64,000 nucleotides of DNA from Diadema setosum (GCA_033980235.1 CM067065.1:30071155-30135154), one strand, 5' to 3'; positions 50,251-61,432 are shown, counted from the stretch's first letter. The notes: a model not told the origin generated them from the letters alone. Translations and numbers: made by a program.

Positions 50251-52208
50251 CAGTTTTCAGTAATAGCCACGACAAAATTCATGGGTATACATACTGAGGT
50301 GTGACTCGAATCAATGACCTGACTGCTAGACAGACATCATATATCTACTCGATCACTGGGGTTCCACGCAGCAGGTATTGCTTATTTATAAAAATTAATA
50401 TTTCTTGTGTCAAGTTGTTTTTTATTGAAACTAAATGGCAAACTGCCCTTCATCAATGGAAGTAAACACTTCAAACTATTCAGTTTTTCAGTTGTAACTA
50501 TCCTGATAAAAATAGGGCATACATACTCAGGTTGGTCATAAAAATATAGAATATGATTAAATATGATTATGATGGTAAATATTTGGGGAATATTGTTCCC
50601 TTGTCAATCTGGATCAGTATTTGAGTAATTTCAACTGATTCCATTTCAATAATGCAAAAATTTGGGTACCCATAAACATACATGTCTCTCCACACACTAA
50701 ACGAATGGGGGACAAAGAGCATGCATACTCGGGTTGGTCATAAAAATATAGAAATATGTTTGAATATGATTAGGATGGTGAATATTTAGGGAATATTGTT
50801 TCCTTGACAATCTGGATCAGTATTTGAGAAGTTTCAACTGATTTTACTTCAATAATTATGCAAAATACCCATAAACATGGTTCTTCACACACTAAATGAA
50901 TGGGGGACAAACTGTCCCGTACGTAACTGTCCCATACGTAACACGTCATGTCTGTCTTTAATTAGAACCTGTAATTAGAGCTTTTTGCCTAAGGCTAATG
51001 ACACGAAACTTACCTGTGATAATCTTGAGTGTTGTGACTTTCATCACAGTGAGTTACAAGTTGTAGAATGAAATACTTTCAGAGAGTTTTGAGATTGAAA
51101 AAAAATGTTAAAATTTGTTTTTTCTGGTCCCATACGTAACGGCGCATATTTTCTCTTCTAGAATATAATTGTGAAGGTCATTTTTCTCCTTTTTTTTTGC
51201 ATAATTATACTTCTCCTAGATATCAATCACCATGATAAAGTTTAATATGATCAAAAGCCATTAACACTACTTTTCAGGTCATAAAAGTCTCTGAATGTCC
51301 CATACATAACGCGCGCGTTATCTTGGACTTGCCCAGCAGAGCAACTGGAAATGTGCCTTTAATTAATTATAGCTGTACAAAAAGAAATGTCAGCTCCTGG
51401 AATTACATTTGAGGTGATGCTTGGATAAGAACATACAGTACTTGCCATCCAAACAACTGCATCAGTTGAGGGGAAATCCACTTCTTTGCAAACCTTTCCT
51501 CGCTCTCAGCCGATTTCAACAGCTACTTTTTTTGTATCCTCGATCCTCTTTAGACTCATAGAGCGAGGTAGGTTTTCAGGTCATAGTGCCTCCAAAACAG
51601 CCGAACAAGATCTGTGAGATGGTACTAGAGATGTAATTACAGCCCAAATAACCGGGGGGGCCAAAAGCTAAAAACAGAGGTCGAGTTGCACTCTCTCTAC
51701 AAACTAAGTAGACCATGCTTATTTTCAAGTTTTTATTGTAACAAACAACATTCCACTGGTCTACCTCAAAAAATTTGTTGCGAAAGCCTCCAAATCCAAG
51801 ATGGCGTCCAAGATGGCCGCCACATTTACTGAATTTGTTATTTAAATGATAGAATTCGATAGAAACATCATATCTCAACAAATGTGATATCATATGAAAG
51901 AGAATAAAATTTTCTACAAGTTGATACCATTTTTGTGGGTTATTGTGATAACTGGATTGAGATTTTAAGGAAAAAACACTCATTTTTTGATGTTTTTTTG
52001 AAAAAAGGAAAATCATGAAAATGCTTGATTCAGCATAAATCACTGAAAAATGGAAGGATTATCTCGAAACGTTTCAAGAATTTTTTTTGACATATTATTA
52101 ATATTTGGAGAAAATTAGGGGTCAGTGCCATTTTCGGTTCAGGAGTTATAATGTCTCAAACTTGAAAACTCACTACGTAAAAATGGCCACTTTAGTTGTG
52201 ACCAAGAC

Positions 52209-52338
52209 CTTGTTGGTCGTAAAAAAGTCTGCGCGCGCCAAGACTACTACACGCACCACTGACACTGGCGGTTGTAGCAGTGCCAGTGGTGCATATAGTA
52301 GTCTTGATAAATGCAGACTTTTTCTTTGACAAACAAGG
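52209..52338. repeat. Hairpin palindrome
   Basis: CCTTGTTGGTCGTAAAAAAG and CTTTTTCTTTGACAAACAAGG bracket inner arms GACTACTACACGCACCACTG / CAGTGGTGCATATAGTAGTC with a central TGGCGGTTGTAGCAGTGCCA loop. A strong stem-loop of about 130 nt. Confidence 0.75.
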
Positions 52339-52854
52339 GTTTGTGCCTGCAAACTAACTTTTCATACCAAGTGGTAGCTCAGGTGATACTGATCGCTAAT
52401 ATTTCAAAGTAGATTGTTCTGAAGCAGATGAGAGGAAGCAAAAAAAAAAAAGCACAAAATCAAATAGAGGTAGTAGCTTGAAACTTGGCACCAATCTTGT
52501 TATAGATAGTTTAAGACAGAAATTAGATCAACCGCTCAAAAAATAAAAAAATCAAGATGACAGCCATCAAAGTTGACATAGTGTATTGCGCCAAATTAAA
52601 TGTATTAGTTCGTTTTTTATACAAATTTGTCTGTTGAGCTATCTTAAACCGTCTTAAGTTTTTATGGACACATTTTTTAAACCAGTGATATTCTACTCTC
52701 CGAAAAAGAAAAAAACAAATTGAGTGGAAGTTTTTACTTTTGATGTGAGGAGTGAATAACAGAAAACGGTGAATTTAGAGTGAAATTGGAGTGACTTTTG
52801 AGTGAAAATGTTCTTTTTCACTCATTTTAGAGTGACCTTACACAGAGCTCCACA

Positions 52855-53015
52855 ATAACTTTTATTTTTGGTGGCCCAAAGGCAAATATCCGACCTTTTT
52901 TGGTGGCCCGATTAGGCCACCAAATTCTTCATTTCTGACATTTTCGTGGCCCGACGTGCGTTTTTTGTGGCCCCGGGCCACCGGACCACCGTTAGTGTCG
53001 AGCCCTGCCTTAGGG
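52855..53015 (-). repeat. GGCCACC-rich dispersed repeat, copy 2
   Basis: Contains GGTGGCCCGATTAGGCCACC and GGCCCCGGGCCACCGGACCA followed by TAGTGTCGAGCCCTGCC, paralleling 9055-9290. A diverged relative may lie near 47700. Confidence 0.45.
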
Positions 53016-54349
53016 ATCACTCGTCACTCTTCGAGTGATCCCCGAGGTCACTCTAAAATGAATGAAAATGAACATTTTCACTCTCGAGTGATCCTGATAT
53101 CTAATATAGGAAAGCATCTACCAATGGCATAAGTTCAGATCAATTGTGACACTATAACCCACATGAAATCAGCCTAAAAACAATGTATGAAAAATCTGAT
53201 AACAGCAAATACAGTTTCAGCATGATTATTTGTAAATGTCAATATACAGCACGAATAATCAATTTGGACAATTTCATTCGAACAATATACTGAAAAGTAA
53301 TTTCGCACAACAGTTTAACACATTTAAGAGCAAAGTTGAGAAATTGCCGCCATATGTTGGATTTTTGTTTTTGTTTTTGTTTTTGTTGTTTGTTTGTTTG
53401 TTTGTTTGTTTTTTTTTTTTTTTTTGGGGGGGGGGACCGGATCAGAAGGGCTTTCAAGGACATCTACGGATCAGACATTATTACACATATACCATCATCA
53501 TTCACGTTTCTACGACAGCAGAGTAACATATAAGTAAAAAAGCATATCTTTGATACAGAAGCATTTCTTTTTTATCAAAGATTGGGCCTTACCCAAACAC
53601 TTGAATGAGCTCCACCCCACCCCCCCCCCCCCAAAAAAAAACCTCAATATGGTTTACACTAGTACAATATCGTTCGGATGTATACAAACATGTAATAGAC
53701 AGCAATATAAGAAGATTAAAAAAACATATCAAATTATAAGTTATAAGTTGAGATAACTTTGACGCAACACACTAAAGGTATTGTTTACCATTGGGAGAGA
53801 TATCACATTCGATTTATATGTGCAGGTTAGTTGTATTGTAAGGGGGTGTTAGAGTGTGTGTGTGTACGTGTAGAATAAAGTCACTTGTCAGGATGGCTTA
53901 TTCTCACCCCGAATACATAATTTCATCCAAATGGATATATCACACAGAAACATTAAACAAACTAAATATGTGGGCGTCAAAGCAGTGACAAAGACAATGT
54001 AGTACACATTGGATTACATTAATCACCTTGTTGGTGTTGAGATTTATTCAAAGTCAGGCATCAGAGCAACCAGTTTGATCTCTTTTAACCATGAAAAATA
54101 AAAAGAGTTATTGTACATATACAAATGACTGAGATAAGAATGTACTCACATATAAGTCTACTCTGATATTCAATGAAGGGGATTGGGTCTCTACCATTCG
54201 TTATTCGTGCAAAATGCTCACAAATACAGTCCTCGCGGTCGACTTAACATGCTAACTGATGGCGAATCCCGTTGGAGCGCTCAGTTCATGAAGTGAAGAG
54301 AAGCCGCGAATGATGACATGAAGACATCTCTGCGTTGAGTTGACTCACA

Positions 54350-54923
54350 CATACAGTTGGGGGGGGGGGGGGTCCATGTCCGAATGAAAGTTACTTCGGG
54401 ATTGCTGCACATTCCGAAAGCTGCATGTCTGGTCCTCAAGACACTAAGTAGTCATTTGACTCTTCTTTAGGTCAACCAACATGATAACAGACCGTTTCGA
54501 ATGTCCAGTAAAGCGTCCATAAAATATCATTCGAAACATCTATACAGTTGGGGGGGGGGGGGGGGGTCCTCGTCCAAATGAAAGTTACTTCAGGATTGCT
54601 GCACATTCCGAAAGCTGCATGTCTGGTCCTCAAAACACTAAGTAGTCATTTGACTCTTCCTTAGGTCGACCAACATGATAACAGACCGTTTCGAATGTCC
54701 AGTAAAGCGTCCATAAAATATCATTCGAAACATCTATACAGTTGGGGGGGGGGGGGTCCTCGTCCAAATGAAAGTTACTTCGGGATTGCTGCACATTCTA
54801 AAAGCTGCATGTCTGGTCCTCAAAACACTAAGTAGTCATTTGACTCTTAGGTCGACCAACATAATTATAACAGACCGTTTCGAATGTACAGCAAAGCGTC
54901 TATAAAATATCATTCGAAACATC
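54350..54923 (+). repeat. Three tandem ~190-bp units with poly-G in the LTR
   Basis: Units start near 54350, 54541 and 54735. Each opens with ATACAGTT followed by 14, 17 or 13 G, then about 170 bp of conserved sequence ending TCATTCGAAACATC. Unit 3 is the most diverged. The window holds at least two units of the second LTR (63640 onward), with 20 and 20 G. On the sense (minus) strand these are poly-C runs. Confidence 0.9.
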
Positions 54924-55002
54924 TTATCAACTTTGAACTGATGTACAGTAGACATGACTTAGTTATTTCGGAGAGACTGGAACACGTCCTTCCACTTCAC
55001 AG

Positions 55003-55177
55003 TGTTATGGATACATGTGCATTGTATTATCATTTCTGGGCACTTGATTGTTCCGCGGAGGAATATGTAAATAAAGAGTTCGACAAGATGACCGAGATCG
55101 ACCAAACACCTTGTTTGAGAGTCTGGGTATTTTGGTGGTTATGATGGTTCGTTAGGCCAAGTTAACCTCCCGTAACA
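55003..55177 (+). repeat. 5' LTR of the Gmr1-type element
   Basis: The 175-bp LTR begins TGTTATGG and ends CGTAACA. An AATAAA polyadenylation signal is at 55070-55075. It appears identical to 61443-61617. Short LTRs like this are seen in many Ty3/Gypsy elements. Confidence 0.95.
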
Positions 55178-55180
55178 AAT

Positions 55181-55198
55181 TGGGGGCACGTCACAGGA
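55181..55198 (+). promoter_or_regulatory. Primer-binding site, tRNA-Pro-like
   Basis: TGGGGGCACGTC starts three bases after the 5' LTR. It differs at one of 12 positions from the tRNA-Pro primer site known from gammaretroviruses (TGGGGGCTCGTC). Position and sequence both fit first-strand priming. Confidence 0.7.
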
Positions 55199-55688
55199 GT
55201 TCGGCAGGGTTTCTGCGGACTTAGGTGATTTGGTCGGGCTTGATATGATCCCAGGAGTGTTTTTTTTCGTTCTCGCTTGGCCGATGAATTTCGGTGAGTA
55301 GCGTGGTGTAGCACTCTATGCTATCTTGGACATGGGCGATCGCGATACAGTTTACGTCGCGTCGCGCAACTACGTACAGTATTGTATGTAGTTTGCATCG
55401 TGATTGTTACAGTTTACTGTATGTGCAGGTGTTACGATTTGAGCAAGCATGATGCGTTTATGGCGTAGTGTGTGTGTGTGTGGACGCGGAGTGATATGTT
55501 ATACATTTTGATGTAAATCGGTCGTCTTTCTGTGTCTGCCTGAGGGAAGCACACGTGCGTATTTCTTTCGGGATCGAAAGGGTTAATTTGGCACGTGCGT
55601 AGTGTTGAGGATGTATACGCTGCGTGTGTGTAGTGTCTGCGTGGAAACGTTGGTCAAACGTTGGTCGTTGGTCCCGTACGTGGTGGTT

Positions 55689-56058
55689 CGTGTGTGGTTC
55701 AGCATACGGGTTATTCTACGGCGGTTCGTATGTGGTTAAGCATACGGGTTATTCCACGGCGGTTTGTACAGCTGTATGTGGTTTAGCATACAGGTGATTT
55801 CACGGTGGTTCGTGTGTGGTTTAGCACACGGGTTATTCCACGGTGGTTTGTATGTGGTTTAGCATACAGGTGATTTCACGGTTGTTCGTGTGTGGTATAG
55901 CACACGGGTTATTCCACGGTGGTTTGTGTGTGGTTTAGCACACAGGTTATGCCATTGTTGTTCGTGTGTGGTTGAGCACACGGGTTATTTCAAGTCGATT
56001 CGTATGTGGTGTAGCATACGGGTTATTCCCAGTCGGGTCGTGTGTGGTATAGCATACG
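55689..56058 (+). repeat. Ten 38-bp leader repeats, each with a conserved hairpin
   Basis: The untranslated leader holds ten repeats of about 38 bp (one 46 bp). Each contains a 6-bp stem and an 8-nt loop TGGTNNAG. The 20-nt hairpins start at 55689, 55727, 55773, 55811, 55849, 55887, 55925, 55963, 56001 and 56039. Stem arms occur as CGTGTG/CACACG, CGTATG/CATACG, TGTATG/CATACA and TGTGTG/CACACA, so two base pairs change on both sides together. Copies 1 and 10 have a G-T wobble at one of them. Selection on RNA structure is inferred; packaging, dimerisation or translation control are possible roles. Confidence 0.9.
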
Positions 56059-56176
56059 GGTTATTGTTTATAGTGCGACTGGTTTTCTTCAGTTGAAAAG
56101 GGTTTTTTTCAGCTGGCTGGCTGGTGAGAAGTCAGGTTTTCTTGTTGCACTATTAACTGTACATTATTGGTGCATA

Positions 56177-58861
56177 ATGGAGAAAGATCAAGATTTTTCC
56201 ATTGAGAAGTTTGTGGATTCACCCACAGTTGAGGAGTTGCTAACCTTGAAAAAGGTTGATTTGTTGCGTGTTGCAGAAAACTACAAGGTTCCTGCTGTGA
56301 AGAGCACAATGAAAAAGTCAGAGATTACACAGCACACAATCAAATTTCTTGTAGATGAAGAAGTATTTCCCCTCCAGGCATTGCGTAGCATATCAGGTAG
56401 TCCCCCTGGTGATGTGCAAGGGAGTGTAGAAGTACGCCTGAAAGAGCTTGAACTTGAGAAAGCCAGAATTGAGTTAGAGAGAGAGAGGGTTTCTCTAGAA
56501 AGGGCTCGTCAAGTCGGTGAGAGAGAGTATGGTGTAAGCGTCAGTGGTGGGCATTTTGATATCGCCAAAAATGTCAGAATGGTCCCTGAGTTCGATGAAG
56601 GAGATGTGGATAGATATTTCCTGCATTTCGAACAGGTGGCGGATAGCATGGAATGGCCGAAAGAAAAATGGCCTCATCTTTTGCAGACGAAGTTAAAGGG
56701 AAAGGCATGTGATGCTTATGCTTCACTTTCGCGCGAAGAAGCTCAGGATTATGCAACAGTAAAAAAGGCAATCATGAACGCGTACGCCTTGGTTCCTGAA
56801 GCGTACAGACAAAAATTCAGGAATAGTAGAAAACAAGAGTCACAGTCATTCAGAGAATTTGCAAAAGTGAAGGAAATTGCCTTCACTCGTTGGTTGCAAT
56901 CAGTAGGCGTGGCTACTGTTGAAGATTTGCGGGAACTTGTGCTACTAGAGGAGTTTAAGAGTTCACTACCTCAAGAGGTGCGTACGCATATTGAGGAACA
57001 AAAGGTGAAAACTTTGTCGGTAGCTAGTACAATGGCTGATGAGTATACTTTGTCCCGTAGTCATGGAAACAGGTATGTAGGAAGCAAATATGCAGCTCCT
57101 AATCGTCTAAGTGTTGGCAAGACAAATTCTAGCAGTAAGACAGAGGTGAAAGCTGGTCTAGTGGTAGGAAATGAGACTGACAAGAAAGGTAGGAACACTG
57201 AGAAGCCTATTGTGTGTTTCCATTGTAGGCAACCAGGGCATGTGAAGTCTACTTGTCCCGTTCTCAACAAGAAAAAACAGGAAAAAGACAAAGAAAAGAA
57301 GTCTCATCCAAATGGATTGGTGAGTCGTTCAGTTGAATCAACAGGTGATTGGTGTGAACAAGTTCAGAGTGTGATAAAGTCGGCTGATCAAGACAAGATT
57401 AAGTCTCAGTATGAACCATTCACTTCTGTAGGCTATGTGTCATTGATAGGGTGTGATGAAGCTAGAAAGGTTACTATCCTGCGAGATACTGGTGCATCCC
57501 AGTCATTGATTCTTGACAGTGTTTTACCTTTTGGGAAAACGTCGTCCACAGGCACAAGTGTACTGTTACAAGGAGTAGAAGGAGGTTACGTTGAGGCCCC
57601 TCTTCACACAGTCGATTTGCAGTCAGGCCTAGTTTCAGGAAGGGTGAGCCTTGGTGTTAGGAAGTCACTTCCTATGGATGGTGTAGCATTGATATTAGGC
57701 AATGATCTTGCAGGAGACAAAGTGACTATTCCAGTGGTCAGTGCAGTCCCTTTGGATAGAGAAGGAAATGAGACAGCTGCATTGGTTCAGGAATTCCCTG
57801 AAGTTTTCCCAGCTTGTGTAGTCACACGTTCCATGTCTAGGAAATCAGAGGAGTCTGAAATGAAGGCTAGTCCAGAGGATATCAGTCTAGAAGGGAGTTT
57901 CGTCTGTCGGTTGGATGATGTAGAAGTAAGCAAACCCGCAGCATCAAAGTCACATGAGATAGGGGATGAGTCTCAGCCTGTAAATGAAAATGAGATTGGG
58001 TTGAACAAGAGCTCTTTGATTGACGCACAGAAGAATGATCCACAGTTGGTAGCATTGTGTGATAGTGCTCTCGCTGAAGAAGAAGCACTGAGTGAAAGGA
58101 CTTGCTACTATATGAAAGGAGATGTGTTGATGAGGAAGTGGATGCCAGTTGACTCTTCTAGTGATGAAGAATGGCGAGAAGTTCACCAAATGGTCATTCC
58201 AAGAGTATTTCGTAAACATATCTTGAGTGTGTCGCATGAGTCAGCTCTTGGTGGTCATCTTGGAGTCAATAAGACAGTTGACAAGATTTTGAAACATTTC
58301 TTTTGGCCTGGCTTGAGACGGGATGTTTCAGATTTCTGTAGGACTTGCCATGCTTGTCAAGTGGTGGGAAAACCTAATCAGAAGATTCCTCCTGCTCCCC
58401 TAAAGCCCATACCAGCATTTGATGAGCCGTTTAGCACAGTTATCATAGACTGTGTTGGTCCTTTGCCAAAGACAAAGGCTGGACATGAGTACTTGCTCAC
58501 TATGATGTGCGCTTCTACGAGATTTCCAGAAGCTTTGCCACTTCGGCGTATCACTGCACAGAACGTTAGCAAGGCGTTAGTGAAGTTTTTCACAACGGTT
58601 GGCTTGCCAAAGGTGGTGCAATCAGACCAGGGTTCCAACTTCACTTCAAAGATATTTCAGCAAGTGATGCGTGAGTTGGGTATCAAATGTGTTACCTCGA
58701 GTGCCTATCATCCACAGAGTCAAGGCGCTCTGGAACGTTTTCATCAGACGCTGAAGAACATGATGAGAACATACTGCTTTGAGGTCGAGAAGGACTGGGA
58801 TGAAGGCTTGCCGTTGTTGCTTTTCTCGGTGCGAGAGTCTGCAAGAGTCCTTAGGATTTAG
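56177..58861 (+). CDS. Gag-protease-integrase polyprotein of the Gmr1-type element
   Basis: The open frame encodes 894 residues from Met 56177; upstream in-frame ATGs fall in or just after the hairpin array and were not used. Residues about 5-60 are a SAP-like helical region and 84-118 a charged helix. Residues 210-289 resemble a SCAN/capsid C-terminal fold (YRQKFR, LVLLEEF, LPQEVR). A CCHC zinc knuckle spans C347-C360 and the protease active site is DTGAS (D437). The integrase has an HHCC finger from H687 and a DD35E core at D758, D817 and E853. The protein would form virus-like particles, process itself and insert cDNA. RT does not lie between protease and integrase, as expected for Gmr1-type order. 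The frame ends at TAG 58859-58861, caused by a frameshift near 58830: the following integrase sequence (ESLGFSPFELVFG) continues in another frame. Confidence 0.93.
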   Translation: MEKDQDFSIEKFVDSPTVEELLTLKKVDLLRVAENYKVPAVKSTMKKSEITQHTIKFLVDEEVFPLQALRSISGSPPGDVQGSVEVRLKELELEKARIELERERVSLERARQVGEREYGVSVSGGHFDIAKNVRMVPEFDEGDVDRYFLHFEQVADSMEWPKEKWPHLLQTKLKGKACDAYASLSREEAQDYATVKKAIMNAYALVPEAYRQKFRNSRKQESQSFREFAKVKEIAFTRWLQSVGVATVEDLRELVLLEEFKSSLPQEVRTHIEEQKVKTLSVASTMADEYTLSRSHGNRYVGSKYAAPNRLSVGKTNSSSKTEVKAGLVVGNETDKKGRNTEKPIVCFHCRQPGHVKSTCPVLNKKKQEKDKEKKSHPNGLVSRSVESTGDWCEQVQSVIKSADQDKIKSQYEPFTSVGYVSLIGCDEARKVTILRDTGASQSLILDSVLPFGKTSSTGTSVLLQGVEGGYVEAPLHTVDLQSGLVSGRVSLGVRKSLPMDGVALILGNDLAGDKVTIPVVSAVPLDREGNETAALVQEFPEVFPACVVTRSMSRKSEESEMKASPEDISLEGSFVCRLDDVEVSKPAASKSHEIGDESQPVNENEIGLNKSSLIDAQKNDPQLVALCDSALAEEEALSERTCYYMKGDVLMRKWMPVDSSSDEEWREVHQMVIPRVFRKHILSVSHESALGGHLGVNKTVDKILKHFFWPGLRRDVSDFCRTCHACQVVGKPNQKIPPAPLKPIPAFDEPFSTVIIDCVGPLPKTKAGHEYLLTMMCASTRFPEALPLRRITAQNVSKALVKFFTTVGLPKVVQSDQGSNFTSKIFQQVMRELGIKCVTSSAYHPQSQGALERFHQTLKNMMRTYCFEVEKDWDEGLPLLLFSVRESARVLRI

Positions 58862-59917
58862 TCCCTTTGAGTTAGTGTTTGGACACGAGGTTCGTGGTCC
58901 ACTGAAGGTTTTGAGAGAGAAGCTGTTGGGTGAGGATGAGTCACCCGGTTTGTTGAACTACAGTATGTAACCACGTTCCGTGGTAGGCTGACTCGTGCAC
59001 GTGAATTTGCAGCTGGACATTTGAGAAACAGTCAAAAGAACATGAAACAGTTGTTTGATAAGAGGTCCAGGGAAAGGATGTTCAGTCCCGGTGAAAAGGT
59101 ATTGATATTGCTGCCCATTCCTGGTAATCCTCTGTGTGCTCGCTTCTCTGGTCCCTATGTCGTGGAGGAGAGATTGAGTGATGTGAATTACATCATTCAG
59201 ACGCCAGACAGGAAGAAAAAGAAACGGTTGTGTCACATCAACATGTTGAAGAAGTATGTTGAGAGAAGTGCAGGTGAAAGTGCGAAGCCAGTCATATATG
59301 TGGTAGGAGCAGTCCAAGATGTCCCTGTTCCCAAGACGAGGAAGGAGCTGATGAGATTCATCGGAATGGCCGGATACTACCGACGCTTCTGCCATAACTT
59401 CTCGGATGTTGTGGCACCCTTGACTGATCTCCTGCGGAAGAACGTGAAGTTCCAGTGGTCAGCCGCATGCCAGTCTGCGTTTGACCAAGTGAAGGCAATC
59501 CTGTCGAGTGGTCCTGTGTTGGCAGCGCCGGACTTCACAAAAGGCTTCAGCCTAGCTGTCGATGCCAGCGATGTCGGAGCAGGCGCCGTGCTGATGCAAG
59601 CTGATGACGATGGAGTGGACAGACCGGTCTGCTACTTCTCAAAGAAGTTCAACGCGCACCAGCGGAAGTATTCTACCGTTGAGAAGGAGACCCTAGCGTT
59701 AATTCTTTCGCTCAGCCATTTTGATGTGTACGTGGGCAGCACAACTCAACCGATTGTTGTGTGGACTGATCACAACCCACTGACATTCGTCAACAGAATG
59801 AGAAACAAAAACCAGAGACTGATGCGATGGAGTTTAATCCTACAGGAGTATAACCTTGACATTAAGCACATTCGCGGAAAGGAAAACATTGTCGCAGACG
59901 CCCTTTCTCGTGCTTAA
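58830..59917 (+). pseudogene. Integrase C-terminus and RNase H, frameshifted, RT core deleted
   Basis: Integrase coding continues in a shifted frame (58831 to about 58960: ESLGFSPFELVFGHEVRGPL), then returns to the original frame at about 58964 (YVTTFRGRLTRAREF). It runs on through the integrase C-terminal motif CHINMLKKY. Without a stop it passes straight into VPVPKTRKELMRFIGMAG, the sequence that normally follows the RT palm. RNase H comes next, with Asp at 59561, the EKE glutamates near 59681-59689, TDH at 59768 and ADALSR at 59897. The whole RT catalytic core, including the YxDD region, is missing, but the fusion is in frame. This gives an integrase-RNase H protein unable to copy RNA on its own. 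Confidence 0.9.
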
Positions 59918-61430
59918 TTGAGACATCTCAGTATTTTGTCTTGTTGCCAGATGCAACAATTGTGCAAATGTATTTTATGTTTGTAACACTTTAAACAGGT
60001 GTAATTTGTTTTGCAAGTACACAGGACAGTGTGTGTACATCATGTATATGTATGTATCTTGCATACACTATAATTGTGATGCCAACAGCATGAATGGCAC
60101 TTTGAATGTGTAAATAACAACAATGAAGTATTTTCAGACATGTTTGTGTTAATAAGGAAACACAGCAAGCCATAAACTGTATGTGTGCTTTGAGTCACTT
60201 ACCAAAAGAAGACATTATGAAGGCTGTTTTAAGTTATGCTAGCCATCAACAGTTGTCAAGAATGTGAGTTGTTGGTAAATTGATTTCAAACAGGTAGTGT
60301 CGCTGTTTGTATAGAGAATGTGGTGTATCAAGTAATGTAGGTACAGTTCAGGTACTTGAAGTTTCATACTTGTGCATGTACAGGTGTTGGTTAAATTTGT
60401 TGTGGCATATTAGGCCTATATCCTAAGTTTATTGGATCTTGCCTTTTGGATTTAATTAGCATGTATACTTTATCAGGTACAGAAATTGTATAGTTATACA
60501 TGTACAAAGCTTTTGCTCGTTATTATAGCTCAATCACAGCCTTGGCAAAGGTGTTCAGTATTTCACAGTGTATCCAACATACCAACAGGCATATATTTAA
60601 GCTGGCTGTGTTATACCAGGATGTATACAGGCAGGTATACACTCACTTATTAAGTTTAGGTGTACACACAGGTTATCATCAAGTATATCTCATTCAGGTT
60701 CATTTGATGTTTTGTCAGGCAGGTCATTCTCTTGGTGTTTTGTATGTTGACAGGAAAGTTTTCAGAAACATAAGTAGGATATATGACATTTGTTGATATC
60801 TTGACATTTCAATAGATGCTGACACAACGTGTACAGGTATATGTAAGTCACATATCATGGAATATGATGTTTTGGTTGTAGGTAATATGATGTATATGAT
60901 TACAACAGTTGGATTATATGCAGTTGCTTGTGGAAGAGATGACGTGTTTTATAATCGTTGTACACAGGTTAATCATTTGATAATGACAGTGTAAAAATTG
61001 ACTTATGTTGCATGTGTGTTCTAACGAGGAAACCACATGATTTTGGTACTAGTGTATTGTTTGTACTGTATGCATGACATGATTGCACAAAGGTTAAGGT
61101 GTTGAGAAAGTTAACATTGCAGTATTCAGTGTTGCACAACTACATGCAATTCCAGTATGCTGTAACTCACAAGCAGCAGTATAACTCACGAGAGTGTTAG
61201 ATTGGTACACGTTGAATGGTACTAAAGTCGTACATGTAAATGTTTTATTACAGGTTATGATGATGATATAGCCATAGCATACTTTGTTTATGTGTTCTTA
61301 TAATGATGCAACCATGGTAAACTCATGGAGTTATAAGAGTGAATTGGAAGAGGAATGTACAATGCTGTTCCAAAATATTGTGCCAACGTACATAGAGTCC
61401 ATTTGTGTTAAAAACGTTAAATGTACTCTT
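59918..61430 (+). other. Non-coding 3' region of the Gmr1-type element
   Basis: About 1.5 kb between the RNase H stop and the polypurine tract has no credible ORF. It is studded with ACAGGT or CAGGTA/CAGGTT words (about a dozen), which also occur next to the leader hairpins (for example ACACAGGTTAT at 55940). No envelope-like ORF was seen. Confidence 0.6.
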
Positions 61431-61432
61431 TT

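Larger units (their letters stand above)
48200..51334. mobile_element. TIR element C2 with GTTACGTATGGGAC motifs
   Basis: 17-bp perfect TIRs GGGCAAGTCCAAGATAA lie at 48200-48216 and 51318-51334 with the 4-bp duplication AGCA (48196-48199, 51335-51338). Motifs: plus at 48693 and 48713; inverse at 50914 (one change), 50929, 51127 and 51297 (one change); degenerate copies near 48369 and 48524. The motifs point inward from each side. The interior hosts a partial TTAA MITE (48930) and a long inverted repeat (49169-50250). Confidence 0.8.
51339..53836. other. DNA between C2 and the LTR elements
   Basis: Holds the hairpin at 52209 and the GGCCACC repeat at 52855. The 155-codon minus ORF at 51576-52043 overlaps a CCAAGATGGC patch also seen at 18710 and is probably not a gene. 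Confidence 0.4.

Noticed and set aside
51576..52043. 155-codon minus-strand ORF
   Set aside because: No recognisable domain; overlaps a CCAAGATGGC repeat patch shared with the 18710 region.
54884..55144. 86-codon plus-strand ORF
   Set aside because: Crosses the junction between the interrupted LTR and the 5' LTR of the Gmr1-type element.
56042..56176. Upstream start for the Gag ORF
   Set aside because: The extra 45 codons read through the last leader hairpin and sequence just after it; Met 56177 opens the SAP-like region.
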